Source: Albidovulum sp. | Lineage (GTDB): Bacteria; Pseudomonadota; Alphaproteobacteria; Rhodobacterales; Rhodobacteraceae | DNA length: 64,000 nt | Assembly: GCA_030837785.1 (NCBI GenBank) | Contig: JAUQYA010000023.1 | Location: 1 to 64,000 of the forward strand | Direction of reading: 5' to 3' | Part shown: positions 34,539 to 43,452 of the stretch, one piece after another | Layout: each line of letters opens with the position of its first letter | How positions within the stretch are numbered: position 1 is the stretch's first letter | The notes under the pieces: generated by a model | Database searches by the model: none | What the model was told of the DNA's origin: nothing | Seen by the model: only the letters and a program-made list of their open reading frames with translations | Program-made: the position numbers and the translations under genes

Positions 34539-35471
34539 TCAGGGTCTGCCCGGGTTGCGCCCCGGGACGGTATGTCCGATGAAATCGCCGTACAGCGCCG
34601 AGACGCGGGCCATCCGCTCTTCCACCTCGGCGCCAAGCTCGCGGAAGACCCCGTTCACCAGAAGGCCGATGAGCGAGGACATCGCGCTTGTCGTGTCCCA
34701 GAAATGGTTGAGGTCGGTCGGAACGGCGAAAAGCTCCGTCACCACCGCAGGCGCCCAGTCGCAGTAGGGGTCGGTGATCAGCGTCACCGGAATCCCCTCG
34801 TCCCGGGCGGCCAGCGCCAGGTCGCGCGTCAGCCGCGAATAGCGGCGGCCGTCGATCAGGACCAGCGTCGTCTCTGCGGCGTCGGACAGCAGGACGTCGG
34901 CGAAATGCCCGCTTGCGGCATCGGCAAGATGCACGCCGCCGCGCAGGTATTGCAGGTTGTGGACCAGTTCCGCCGCATGGCCCCGCTCGGTCTGGAACCC
35001 CGCGACCCAGACGGCGCGCCGGCTGGCCAGCCGCTTCACGGCCGCATCGAAGGCGGGCGTTGCCGCCAGTTCGTAGACCGTCACCAGCGCCGCGATCTCG
35101 CGTTCCAGCGCGCGTGACAGTTCGGTCCGGCCCTCCCGGCTGCGGCGGTGGAAATCGCGCAGCCGGTCGCCGATCAGCCAGGCCTTCTCGCCAAGGTCCA
35201 CCTGCAGGCTCGATTTCAGGTCCTTCAGGTGCCGGTAGCCGATCGACCGGCAGAACCGGCCCACCGAGGCCTCCGACACGCCCACCTTCTGTGCCACCGT
35301 CGCCGCCGTCTCGAACGGCAGGGAGGAGAGGCTGGTCAGAAGGTAGTGCGCCAGCGCGCGCTCGGCCGGGGTGCCGCCCTCGGCCGCGGCGGCAAGACGC
35401 TGGCGCAGATCACCCGGCGGGGCCGCGACCCCTGCCACGCCATCTGGCCCTGCTTCCGCGCTCTGCTCCAC
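34539..35471 (-). CDS. MurR/RpiR family transcriptional regulator
   Basis: A 310-residue regulator: N-terminal HTH_6 domain (about 30-105, with VAQKVGVSEASVGRFCRSIGY) and a C-terminal SIS domain (about 130-275). SIS domains usually bind phosphosugars, but RpiR members also control amino-acid and peptide catabolism. The start is GTG at 35471. It heads the dpp-M81 operon and is divergent from the racemase gene, so it probably controls both. Confidence 0.87.
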   Translation of the reverse strand: MEQSAEAGPDGVAGVAAPPGDLRQRLAAAAEGGTPAERALAHYLLTSLSSLPFETAATVAQKVGVSEASVGRFCRSIGYRHLKDLKSSLQVDLGEKAWLIGDRLRDFHRRSREGRTELSRALEREIAALVTVYELAATPAFDAAVKRLASRRAVWVAGFQTERGHAAELVHNLQYLRGGVHLADAASGHFADVLLSDAAETTLVLIDGRRYSRLTRDLALAARDEGIPVTLITDPYCDWAPAVVTELFAVPTDLNHFWDTTSAMSSLIGLLVNGVFRELGAEVEERMARVSALYGDFIGHTVPGRNPGRP

Positions 35472-35510
35472 CGGCGCATCCCCCGCTGCTGGAGGAAGGT
35501 TGTCAGGAAT

Positions 35511-35545
35511 ATTTCATTCGGTCAACAATGCAAGTAAACTGAAAT
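35511..35545. promoter_or_regulatory. Candidate RpiR operator region
   Basis: An AT-richer stretch in the 111-base divergent spacer, with inverted ATTTCA (35511-35516) and TGAAAT (35540-35545). It is the only obvious dyad between rpiR and the racemase gene. Assignment is positional. Confidence 0.4.
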
Positions 35546-35582
35546 CCGATGCCCCAGGGCAATTCCCGATAGGACGCAGCAC

Positions 35583-36716
35583 ATGCCGGACCCCGCTTTC
35601 ACCAAGGCCCCGCTGCGGATCGACGGCGCGATGCTCAGGCTTGTGCGCCTGCCGCTGGTCACGCCTTTCACCATCGCCACCGGCACGCTGACGGAAAAAG
35701 TCTTTCCGCTGCTGACATTGCGGGCGGACGGGATCGAGGGCCATGCCGAGGGCGTGATGGACCCGCTGCCCGACTATCTCGAGGAAACCGTCGCCGGGGC
35801 GATGGACCTCCTGGAGAAAGTCCTGCTGCCCCAGGTGCTGGGGAAAAGCTTCGCCCACCCCGAATCGCTTGCGCGCCTGCTGGCGCCGTGGCGGGCGAAC
35901 CACATGGCGAAGGCCACCGTGGAAATGGCCTTCTGGGATCTCTGGGCGAAATCTCTGGACCTGCCGCTCCAGACCGTGCTCGGCGGCGAGGGGGATGCCA
36001 TCGACGTCGGCGTTTCGCTCGGCATCGGTCCGATCGGCCAGACGCTGGAGCGGGTCGGCGCGCATCTGGCGCAGGGCTACAAGCGCATCAAGCTGAAGGT
36101 GAAGCCGGGCCATGACATCGCGCTTCTGGAAGCCGTGCGGCGCGACTTCCCCGATGCGCATCTGACCGTCGACGCGAACTGCTGCTACACGCTGGCCGAC
36201 AGCGACCTGATCCGCCGGATGGACGATTTCGCGCTGGACTATATCGAACAGCCACTGGCCTGGGACGACATCCACGACCACGCCACGTTGCAGCAGCGCA
36301 TCCGCACGGCCCTGTGCCTGGACGAATGCATCCGCACGGTGGACCATGCCCGCAAGGCGCTTCAGACCGACGCCGCGCGGGTGATCAACATCAAGGTCGG
36401 ACGGTCTGGCGGCCACGCCGCCGCCCGCCGCATCCACGATCTTTGCGAGGCCTTCCAGGTGCCGGTCTGGTGCGGCGGGATGCTGGAATCCGGCGTTGGC
36501 CGGGCGCACAACATCCACCTGTCCACGCTGCCCAACTTCACCAAGCCGGGCGACACCTCCTCGGCCAGCCGCTACTTCACCCGCGACATCGTCTGCGAGA
36601 AGCTGGAAACCGAAGGCGGCCGGATGCCGGTGCCGAAGGGCCCCGGTATCGGCGTGACGCTGGACCTCGACTATCTCGCCACGGCCACCCTGTCGCAGAT
36701 GGACCTTCACGCATGA
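35583..36716 (+). CDS. Enolase-superfamily N-succinylamino-acid racemase / o-succinylbenzoate synthase-like
   Basis: A 377-residue enzyme of the muconate-lactonising/enolase superfamily. All expected catalytic elements are visible: KLKVK (acid/base lysine), VDAN, IEQPL and LDECI as metal ligands, and INIKVGRSGG with the second lysine. This lineage includes NSAR/OSBS enzymes. With no menaquinone genes nearby but a GNAT acyltransferase coupled behind it (ATGA overlap), an N-succinyl amino-acid racemase role in D-to-L conversion is more likely than OSBS. It is divergent from the peptide-importer operon. Confidence 0.8.
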   Translation: MPDPAFTKAPLRIDGAMLRLVRLPLVTPFTIATGTLTEKVFPLLTLRADGIEGHAEGVMDPLPDYLEETVAGAMDLLEKVLLPQVLGKSFAHPESLARLLAPWRANHMAKATVEMAFWDLWAKSLDLPLQTVLGGEGDAIDVGVSLGIGPIGQTLERVGAHLAQGYKRIKLKVKPGHDIALLEAVRRDFPDAHLTVDANCCYTLADSDLIRRMDDFALDYIEQPLAWDDIHDHATLQQRIRTALCLDECIRTVDHARKALQTDAARVINIKVGRSGGHAAARRIHDLCEAFQVPVWCGGMLESGVGRAHNIHLSTLPNFTKPGDTSSASRYFTRDIVCEKLETEGGRMPVPKGPGIGVTLDLDYLATATLSQMDLHA

Positions 36717-37423
36717 CCGGTGTCACCCTCCGCGACCTCTCCGGCATGGCCGAGTTCCGCGAGGCCGAGGCATTGCAGCGCGAGGTCTGGGGCGAGGGTG
36801 ACCTGCCCGACCCGGCCGACCTGATGATGGTGATCCAGGCCGAAGGCGGCCTCGTCGGCGGCGCCTTCGTCGAGGGCCGGCTGATGGGCTACATCTTCGG
36901 CTTTCCGACCCGCGTTCCGGGCGTCCAGCATTCGCACCGCCTGGCGGTTCTTGAGGCCGCGCGCGGTCTCGGCCTTGGCGTCCGGCTGAAATTCTACCAG
37001 CGCGACTGGTGCCTTGCGCGCGGCATGACCCTCGTCCGCTGGACCTTCGATCCGTTGCGCGCGGTCAATGCCACGCTGAACATCCACCGCCTTGGCGCCA
37101 CCTCGGACACCTATCTGGAGGATTACTACGGCGAGATGGCGGGCATCAACAGCGGCCTCGCCTCGGACCGGCTGCTCGTCAACTGGGACATCGCCTCGCC
37201 GGTGGTTGCGGCGCTGGCAGGGGGCGGTGCGCTGCCGCTGCGCCCGGCAAGCCCCTTGGCGCTGCCCTTGCCGGAAGACCTTGGCGATCTCGCAAGGGTC
37301 GATCCCGGCCGCGCAAGCGAGCTTCGGCACGGGCTGCGCGAGCGGCTGAAGGCTGCGTTCTCGAACGGTCGGAAGATCGTGGATTTCGACAGGACGGCGC
37401 GGGTCTACCTTCTGTCCGACTGA
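36713..37423 (+). CDS. GNAT-family acyltransferase (NSAR-associated type)
   Basis: A 236-residue predicted GNAT protein of the kind encoded next to NSAR genes. LAVLEAARGLGLGVRLKFYQRDWCLARGM is the acyl-CoA binding region, then LVRWTFDPLRAVNATLNIHRLGA. In characterised NSAR systems such a protein N-succinylates D-amino acids, the racemase inverts them, and a desuccinylase releases the L-form. No M20 desuccinylase is seen in the window. Its ATG (36713) overlaps the racemase stop, which overrides a longer open frame. Confidence 0.75.
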   Translation: MTGVTLRDLSGMAEFREAEALQREVWGEGDLPDPADLMMVIQAEGGLVGGAFVEGRLMGYIFGFPTRVPGVQHSHRLAVLEAARGLGLGVRLKFYQRDWCLARGMTLVRWTFDPLRAVNATLNIHRLGATSDTYLEDYYGEMAGINSGLASDRLLVNWDIASPVVAALAGGGALPLRPASPLALPLPEDLGDLARVDPGRASELRHGLRERLKAAFSNGRKIVDFDRTARVYLLSD

Positions 37424-37693
37424 CCGGGCCAACTGGCCGGGCAGCGGCGCGTCCGCTGCGGCGCCTCCCCGGCCAGGATCGGGCCAGGATCAGGCCAGGA
37501 TCGGGCCATGATCACGGCGCGGCCGATCACAAGCCCGCTTCCCAACCTGACCGTTTTCCTGTATGGCGCGCCGCATCTGTGACGTGAGCCCATGCCCCCG
37601 GGCGCATGCGAAGGATAGGGGGCGGCGGCAATGGGGCCGCCATAGGAACGGGAGTCCCGGAGGGCCGGGGTTGCTCCTCAGAGGAAACGATAG
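37424..37693 (+). other. Intergenic region before pnp
   Basis: Contains a four-copy 11-base tandem repeat (37471-37514) and, nearer pnp, small inverted repeats (GGCGGC/GCCGCC around 37621-37640) in a likely 5' leader, where pnp is often autoregulated. No rpsO gene or coding frame is seen. Confidence 0.5.
37471..37514 (+). repeat. 11-base tandem repeat, four copies
   Basis: Units GGCCAGGATCG, GGCCAGGATCA, GGCCAGGATCG and GGCCATGATCA follow one another directly. The first three differ only in the last base. Confidence 0.9.
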
Positions 37694-39847
37694 ATGTTCA
37701 ACGTGACCAGGAAATCGATCCAGTGGGGCCAGGAAACGCTCACACTGGAAACGGGGAAAGTCGCCCGTCAGGCCGACGGTTCGGTCATCGCCACGCTCGG
37801 CGAGACCTCCGTCATGGCCAACGTGACCTTCGCAAAATTCGCGAAGCCGGGGCAGGATTTCTTCCCGCTGACCGTGCATTACCAGGAAAAGACCTATGCC
37901 GCCGGCAAGATCCCGGGCGGCTTCTTCAAGCGCGAAGGCCGCCCCTCCGAAAAGGAGACGCTGACCTCGCGCCTGATCGACCGGCCGATCCGTCCGCTTT
38001 TCGTCGAGGGCTTCAAGAACGAGGTGCTGATCATCTGCACCGTCCTCAGCCATGACCTTGTCAATGATCCCGACATCGTCGCGATGATCGCGGCCTCGGC
38101 GGCGCTGACGATTTCCGGCGTGCCCTTCATGGGCCCGATCGGCGCGGCGCGGGTGGGCTTCGCCAATGGCGCCTACGTGCTGAACCCGGACGTGGCCGAC
38201 ATGGACAACCTGCGCTCGAACCCGGAACAACGGCTCGACCTCGTCGTCGCGGGCACCAAGGACGCGGTGATGATGGTGGAATCGGAGGCCTACGAGCTTT
38301 CCGAGGCCGAGATGCTTGGCGCGGTGAAGTTCGGCCACGAGCAGATGCAGCCGGTGATCGACCTGATCATCGACTTCGCCGAGGATGCCGCGAAAGAGCC
38401 GTTCGACTTCACCCCGCCGGACTATTCCGCGCTCTATGCCAAGGTGAAGGCCGCGGGCGAGGCGCAGATGCGCGCCGCCTACGCCATCCTCAACAAGTCC
38501 GAGCGTCACGACGCGATCGAAGCCGCCAAGGAAGCAATCAAGGCCGCGCTGACCGAGGACGAGCTGGCCGACGCCAACCTCGGCCCGGCGCTGAAGACGC
38601 TGGAAAGCGCGATCCTGCGCGGCGATGTCGTGGCGAACGGCCGCCGCATCGACGGCCGCGACACCCGCACCGTCCGTCCGATCGTGTCGGAAGTGGGCAT
38701 CCTGCCGCGCACGCACGGCTCGGCGCTCTTCACCCGCGGCGAGACGCAGGGCCTCGTGGTGACCACGCTTGGCACCGGCGAGGACGAGCAGATCATCGAC
38801 GCGCTGCACGGCAATTTCCGCTCCAACTTCCTGCTGCACTACAACTTCCCGCCCTATTCGGTCGGCGAGGTTGGGCGCTTCGGCCCTCCGGGCCGGCGCG
38901 AGATCGGGCATGGCAAGCTCGCCTGGCGCGCGCTTCAGGCGGTTCTGCCGGCGCCGACCGACTTCCCCTACACGATCCGCGTCGTGTCGGAGATCACCGA
39001 ATCGAACGGCTCCTCCTCGATGGCGACGGTCTGCGGGTCGAGCCTCTCGATGATGGACGCGGGCGTGCCGCTGAAGGCGCCGGTCGCCGGCGTCGCGATG
39101 GGCCTGATCCTGGAAGACGATGGCAAATGGGCGGTCCTGACCGATATCCTCGGCGACGAGGATCACCTCGGCGACATGGACTTCAAGGTCGCGGGCACGT
39201 CCAACGGCATCACCTCGCTCCAGATGGACATCAAGGTGGCGGGCATCACCCCGGCGATCATGGAGCAGGCGCTGGCGCAGGCGAAAGACGGCCGGATGCA
39301 CATCCTTGGCGAGATGGCCAAGGCGCTGACCGAGGGCCGGTCGGAATTCTCCGCCCACGCGCCGCGGATCGAGACCATGACTATCCCGACCGACAAGATC
39401 CGCGAAGTGATCGGCTCGGGCGGCAAGGTCATCCGCGAGATCGTGGAAGTGTCGGGCGCCAAGGTCGACATCAACGACGACGGCGTGATCAAGATCGCCT
39501 CGGCCAATGCCGATTCGATCAAGAAGGCCTACGACATGATCTATTCGATCGTGGCCGAGCCCGAGGAAGGCAAGATCTACACCGGCAAGGTGGTGAAGCT
39601 CGTCGATTTCGGCGCCTTCGTGAACTTCTTCGGCAAGCGCGACGGTCTGGTGCATGTGAGCCAGATCTCGGGCAAGCGGCTGAACCACCCGAACGAGCTC
39701 CTGAAGGAAGGCCAGGAGGTGAAGGTCAAGCTTCTCGGCTTCGACGACCGCGGCAAGGTCCGGCTTGGCATGAAGATGGTCGATCAGGAGACCGGCCAGG
39801 AGATCGCGCCGGAGAAGAGGGAAAAGGAAGAGCCCGCCGAGGGCTGA
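37694..39847 (+). CDS. pnp: Polyribonucleotide nucleotidyltransferase
   Basis: A 717-residue phosphorolytic 3'-5' exoribonuclease of the RNA degradosome. Two RNase PH-like domains are joined by a helical linker, followed by a KH domain (VIGSGGKVIREI, about 570-585) and an S1 domain (IYTGKVVKLVDFGAFVNFFGKRDGLVH, about 620 onward). GAGGAAA precedes the ATG. Length and order are normal, and a hairpin with a short T-run follows. Confidence 0.97.
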   Translation: MFNVTRKSIQWGQETLTLETGKVARQADGSVIATLGETSVMANVTFAKFAKPGQDFFPLTVHYQEKTYAAGKIPGGFFKREGRPSEKETLTSRLIDRPIRPLFVEGFKNEVLIICTVLSHDLVNDPDIVAMIAASAALTISGVPFMGPIGAARVGFANGAYVLNPDVADMDNLRSNPEQRLDLVVAGTKDAVMMVESEAYELSEAEMLGAVKFGHEQMQPVIDLIIDFAEDAAKEPFDFTPPDYSALYAKVKAAGEAQMRAAYAILNKSERHDAIEAAKEAIKAALTEDELADANLGPALKTLESAILRGDVVANGRRIDGRDTRTVRPIVSEVGILPRTHGSALFTRGETQGLVVTTLGTGEDEQIIDALHGNFRSNFLLHYNFPPYSVGEVGRFGPPGRREIGHGKLAWRALQAVLPAPTDFPYTIRVVSEITESNGSSSMATVCGSSLSMMDAGVPLKAPVAGVAMGLILEDDGKWAVLTDILGDEDHLGDMDFKVAGTSNGITSLQMDIKVAGITPAIMEQALAQAKDGRMHILGEMAKALTEGRSEFSAHAPRIETMTIPTDKIREVIGSGGKVIREIVEVSGAKVDINDDGVIKIASANADSIKKAYDMIYSIVAEPEEGKIYTGKVVKLVDFGAFVNFFGKRDGLVHVSQISGKRLNHPNELLKEGQEVKVKLLGFDDRGKVRLGMKMVDQETGQEIAPEKREKEEPAEG

Positions 39848-39856
39848 TCCTGCGGG

Positions 39857-39884
39857 GCCCCCGTCCGCAGGGCGGGGGCTGTTT
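39857..39884 (+). terminator. Intrinsic terminator after pnp
   Basis: Stem GCCCCCG (39857-39863) pairs with CGGGGGC (39873-39879), followed by TGTTT. It sits 10 bases after the pnp stop. Confidence 0.75.
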
Positions 39885-39944
39885 CGTATTGGCACAGGCG
39901 CGCCCCGCCTGTCTTACGCTGGTGCCAGAAAGGTGTGAGCGCGC

Positions 39945-40646
39945 ATGGACTTCCATTATGTCGTCCCGCCCGTTCCGACCGTCGCCCGTTGGCGCGACAT
40001 CACAGGTCGCTTTCGCGGCCTGTCGGTGCTGCGGATGCTGCAATATGAGTTCCTGTGCAAGCTGCCCATATCGGGCAAGGTTCTCGACATGGGCGGCGGG
40101 CAGAAGGCGAAATACCTGCATCTCTTACCAAAAGGGCTCGAGATGTCTTCTGTAAACATCGATCCCGGAATTTCGCCGACCCATCTAGTGCAACCCGGTC
40201 AGACACTGCCCTTCTCCGATGGCAGCTTTGACTCAGTGATATGTCTCAACACTCTTGAGCACATCTACGACGCCCCTGCCGTGCTTTCCGAACTCCGTCG
40301 TGTTGTGAAGACTGGCGGGTGCGTCCATGTCACCGTGCCATTCATGTTCCGCATACACGGCCATCCGGACGACTACTTCCGCGCAACCCCTAGCTGGTGG
40401 CGGGAGGCCTTCGCCCGCGCGGGTTTTTCGGCGCTCGAATTTCACCCACTTGTCTGGGGCCGTTCCTCCACGGCATCCGTGGTTCCGGGGCGGCACGGCG
40501 CCTTCGTTCGCGCAAGGATGCACCTGGCCATGCTGTTCGACGTGCTGACTGCCAGACTCCTTCTTTCAAGGGACGGCATGACGGGCAGGCGCGGTGAAAG
40601 CATTTGTGGCATTTCGCCCGGCTGGTTCATGACCGGAACGAAATGA
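39945..40646 (+). CDS. Class I SAM-dependent methyltransferase
   Basis: A 233-residue methyltransferase-like protein. VLDMGGGQKAKYL is motif I, LPFSDGSFDSVICLNTLEHIYD the methyltransferase-11 core, and LSELRRVVKTGG motif post-II. It may modify a sugar of the surface glycan made by the neighbouring glycosyltransferases. Codon use is less GC-biased than around it (TTA, AAA, CTA, GTA occur), as in the next gene, hinting at acquisition. Confidence 0.8.
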   Translation: MDFHYVVPPVPTVARWRDITGRFRGLSVLRMLQYEFLCKLPISGKVLDMGGGQKAKYLHLLPKGLEMSSVNIDPGISPTHLVQPGQTLPFSDGSFDSVICLNTLEHIYDAPAVLSELRRVVKTGGCVHVTVPFMFRIHGHPDDYFRATPSWWREAFARAGFSALEFHPLVWGRSSTASVVPGRHGAFVRARMHLAMLFDVLTARLLLSRDGMTGRRGESICGISPGWFMTGTK

Positions 40647-40671
40647 CCTTCGATAACCCACCGGGCTTGGC

Positions 40672-41487
40672 ATGCGTTTGAACCTCATACGGAACCTCGA
40701 AGACACGATGGCTTCAAAGCTTGGCATGTCGACGTACTGTCGCCTTGTAAATGCCCGGAATGCGGTGCGCGGCAAAAAGCATCGGATCATGCCTGTCCCC
40801 GGCGAAGACCCGGCACTGCACGTGGCAGATGATGGCAGCACGAAAATTCATATCTGTCGGCGCGGCCGGCACAATCGCTACAAGCGCGGTGTGATGGCTG
40901 GCGTGGAGCGGCTTGCTTCGGATTACAGCTTGAACCTGATCGCCGACTTGCGCGACGGGGTTTTCATCGACTGCGGCGCCAACGTCGGAGAACTTGGCTT
41001 TTGGGCGCGGCAGCGTGGCTTTCGCTACATAGCTTTCGAACCTGAGGTATTGGAAGCACGCTGCGTCGATCTCAACCACTTCGGCGGCAAGACCGAATGC
41101 ATCCGCAAGGCGCTTTGGAAGGAGGAGACGGTCCTCAAGTTCTACAATCGGGCCGATAGCGCTGACAGTTCGGTTCTGGCGGGCACTCAGGAAGAGCCAT
41201 CGGTCACCATTCCGGCGACAACGCTAGATGCCGCCGTGGACCTGTCAGGCGTCTACGGTCCGGTGATCTTCAAACTCGAGGCCGAAGGCGCTGAACCCGA
41301 GGTTTTGGAGGGAGCGGCCCGCGCGCTTTCACGGATTGATTGGGTGGCTGTGGATTGCGGATTCGAGCGCGGCCCCGAGAAGGCGCATACCTTTGTAGAG
41401 ACAAACGTCTGCCTTCAAGCTCACGGCTTCCGTCTTGTGGCCGCAAAGTTCACGAGAGTCACGGCTCTCTACCGCCGCATGGGCTGA
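40672..41487 (+). CDS. FkbM-family methyltransferase
   Basis: A 271-residue FkbM methyltransferase: FIDCGANVGELGFWARQRG (motif I), YIAFEPEV, and the FkbM-specific VIFKLEAEGAEPEVLEGA. FkbM proteins O-methylate polyketides or sugars; next to glycosyltransferases a role in polysaccharide or LPS decoration is likely. It shares the more AT-tolerant codon use of the preceding gene and follows it by 25 bases. Confidence 0.85.
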   Translation: MRLNLIRNLEDTMASKLGMSTYCRLVNARNAVRGKKHRIMPVPGEDPALHVADDGSTKIHICRRGRHNRYKRGVMAGVERLASDYSLNLIADLRDGVFIDCGANVGELGFWARQRGFRYIAFEPEVLEARCVDLNHFGGKTECIRKALWKEETVLKFYNRADSADSSVLAGTQEEPSVTIPATTLDAAVDLSGVYGPVIFKLEAEGAEPEVLEGAARALSRIDWVAVDCGFERGPEKAHTFVETNVCLQAHGFRLVAAKFTRVTALYRRMG

Positions 41488-41520
41488 GGCGCGGCTTGCG
41501 CCGAGAAACGCAGGGGGGTA

Positions 41521-42597
41521 GTGAGTCCGAACGCCGGCGCCCCGTCAGGAACCACCCGCTTGACCGACACCCCCCTCAGAGTGATCCACTTCCACTTCGG
41601 CAAGGAGGGGGGCGCCGAGCGGTTCTTCGTCAAGTTCGCGCAGGCGCTTGACCGGCGGGGGGTCGAGCAGCGTTTCATCATCCGTCCGAACCGGAGCTGG
41701 GACGGCCAGATCGCGCCCCTCGGCCCGGTGATCCGCAACAACTTCCGGGTGATGTCGCCGTGGACGCCGCTTCTTCACTGGCAGGCCGACCGCTGGGTGA
41801 AGACCTGGAAGCCCGATGCCGTGATGTCGTGGATGCCCAGGGCGGCGCGGCTGGTCCATCGCTGGCCGGGGGTGGTCAAGCTGAACCGGATGGGGGACTT
41901 TCCCCAGAACCTCAAGCATTTCGAGAATTGCGACCTGCTCGTCGGAAATGTCCCCGGCATTGCCCGCACCTGCCGCGAGCTCGGCTGGACGAAACCGGCC
42001 CTGACGATCTCGAACTTCACCCCCATCGTCGTGCCGAAGCCGGTGCCGCGCGCGCGCCACGACACGCCGGACGGCGTCTTTCTTGTCGTTGCCGGGGGGC
42101 GTTTCCAGCCGCGCAAGGCGCTGGATACCGCGATCCGCGCCGTCGCCCGCATTCCGGACGCCTGGCTCTGGCTGGTGGGCGAGGGGCGGTTGCGGCCCGA
42201 GCTTGAAAAGCTGGCCGCCGAGTTGGGCGTCGCGTCGCGGCTGCGCTTCGTGGGCTGGGTGGACGACCCGGTGCATCACATCGCCTCGGGCGATGCCTTC
42301 CTGCTGTCCTCGCGCCACGAGCCCCTGGGCAACATCCTGCTGGAAGCCTGGGCGGCGGGGGTGCCGTCGGTCTCCACCCGCTGCGAAGGCCCGTCGTGGT
42401 TCATGCGCGACGGCATCGACGGGCTGATGGCGGACATCGACGATGACGAACAGATCGCCGCCGCCCTGACAAGGCTGCGCGACGCCCCGGAGGCGGCGCG
42501 CACCTATGCCGCGAACGCGCGCGCGCGGCTCGACGAATTCTTCTCGGAAGAGGCGATCTGCAACGACTACATGCGCGTCTTCCGCGGCCAGTTCTGA
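41521..42597 (+). CDS. Glycosyltransferase family 4
   Basis: A 358-residue GT-B glycosyltransferase. LRVIHFHFGKEGGAERFFVKFAQAL is the N-terminal acceptor domain; VVAGGRFQPRKALDTAIRA and SSRHEPLGNILLEAWAAGVPSV form the C-terminal GT4 core with the conserved Glu-x7-Glu type motif. GTG 41521 is used; a TTG further in, with AGGA ahead of it, is an alternative. GC-rich codon use returns here. Probably assembles LPS core or O-glycan. Confidence 0.85.
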   Translation: MSPNAGAPSGTTRLTDTPLRVIHFHFGKEGGAERFFVKFAQALDRRGVEQRFIIRPNRSWDGQIAPLGPVIRNNFRVMSPWTPLLHWQADRWVKTWKPDAVMSWMPRAARLVHRWPGVVKLNRMGDFPQNLKHFENCDLLVGNVPGIARTCRELGWTKPALTISNFTPIVVPKPVPRARHDTPDGVFLVVAGGRFQPRKALDTAIRAVARIPDAWLWLVGEGRLRPELEKLAAELGVASRLRFVGWVDDPVHHIASGDAFLLSSRHEPLGNILLEAWAAGVPSVSTRCEGPSWFMRDGIDGLMADIDDDEQIAAALTRLRDAPEAARTYAANARARLDEFFSEEAICNDYMRVFRGQF

Positions 42598-42609
42598 CAG
42601 GAGCGTGCG

Positions 42610-43419
42610 ATGAAGCTGCCCCTTTCCGCCTTCATCATCTGCCAGGACGAGGAACGCTTCATCGAGCGCTGCATCCGCAGCCTGGAGATGTGTTCGGAAA
42701 TCGTGGTGGTCGACAGCGGATCGACCGACCGGACGCTGGAGATTCTCGCCGCGCTGAAGGACGAGGGCTTTCCGCTGGTGATCCTGAGCGAGAAATGGCG
42801 CGGCTACGGCGGCCAGAAGCAATTCGCGATGGAACAGTGCACAGAGCCCTGGTGCCTGTCGATCGACAGCGACGAAAGGGTGAGTCCGCTTCTGGCCGCG
42901 GAACTGCCGCGCCTTCTGGCGGAGCCGGATGTCGCGGGCTGGCGTGTCACGCGCTACCCCTATCTCGACGGTTTCGGCTATGCGCCGCCCCAGGCGAAGG
43001 AACGTTACAACCTGCGGATCCTGCGCAACGGAGCGGGGGCGTTCGACCCCGCCGACAAGGTGCACGAAGGCCTGCGTCTGACCGGGAGGGTGAGGAATTC
43101 GCCGCAAGGCGGGCTGCTGCATTTCCGCCCGATCACCCTGCACGAGCAGTTTCTCAAGGAAAACAAGTATTCCTCGCTGAAGGCCGAGATGCGGGCCGAG
43201 CAGGGGCGCCGGGCGCAGCCGTGGAAGATGGTGGTCAACCCCTGGCTCTATTTCCTGCGCCTCTACTTCCACAACGGCCTGTGGCGCTGCGGCTGGGCGG
43301 GCTTCATCCGGGCCGCGACCGGCGGGGTCTACGCGTTCCTCACCGAAGCCAAGCGGTGGGAGCGCGAGGCGCTCGACCGGGTGCCCCCGGTCGAGCCTGA
43401 CGATCCGCAAGGATACTGA
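42610..43419 (+). CDS. Glycosyltransferase family 2 (WaaE/KdtX-like)
   Basis: A 269-residue GT-A glycosyltransferase. SAFIICQDEERFIERCIRSL and VVVDSGSTDRTLEI are the N-terminal nucleotide-sugar motifs, DSDERVSP the metal site, and the C-terminal aromatic region (HFRPITLHEQFLKENKYSSLKAEM) matches LPS-core glucosyltransferases of the WaaE/KdtX group. AGGAG precedes the ATG. It closes the four-gene glycan block. Confidence 0.88.
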   Translation: MKLPLSAFIICQDEERFIERCIRSLEMCSEIVVVDSGSTDRTLEILAALKDEGFPLVILSEKWRGYGGQKQFAMEQCTEPWCLSIDSDERVSPLLAAELPRLLAEPDVAGWRVTRYPYLDGFGYAPPQAKERYNLRILRNGAGAFDPADKVHEGLRLTGRVRNSPQGGLLHFRPITLHEQFLKENKYSSLKAEMRAEQGRRAQPWKMVVNPWLYFLRLYFHNGLWRCGWAGFIRAATGGVYAFLTEAKRWEREALDRVPPVEPDDPQGY

Positions 43420-43452
43420 CGGGCCTCAGGCGCCCGATGCCTGCGCGTCGGT

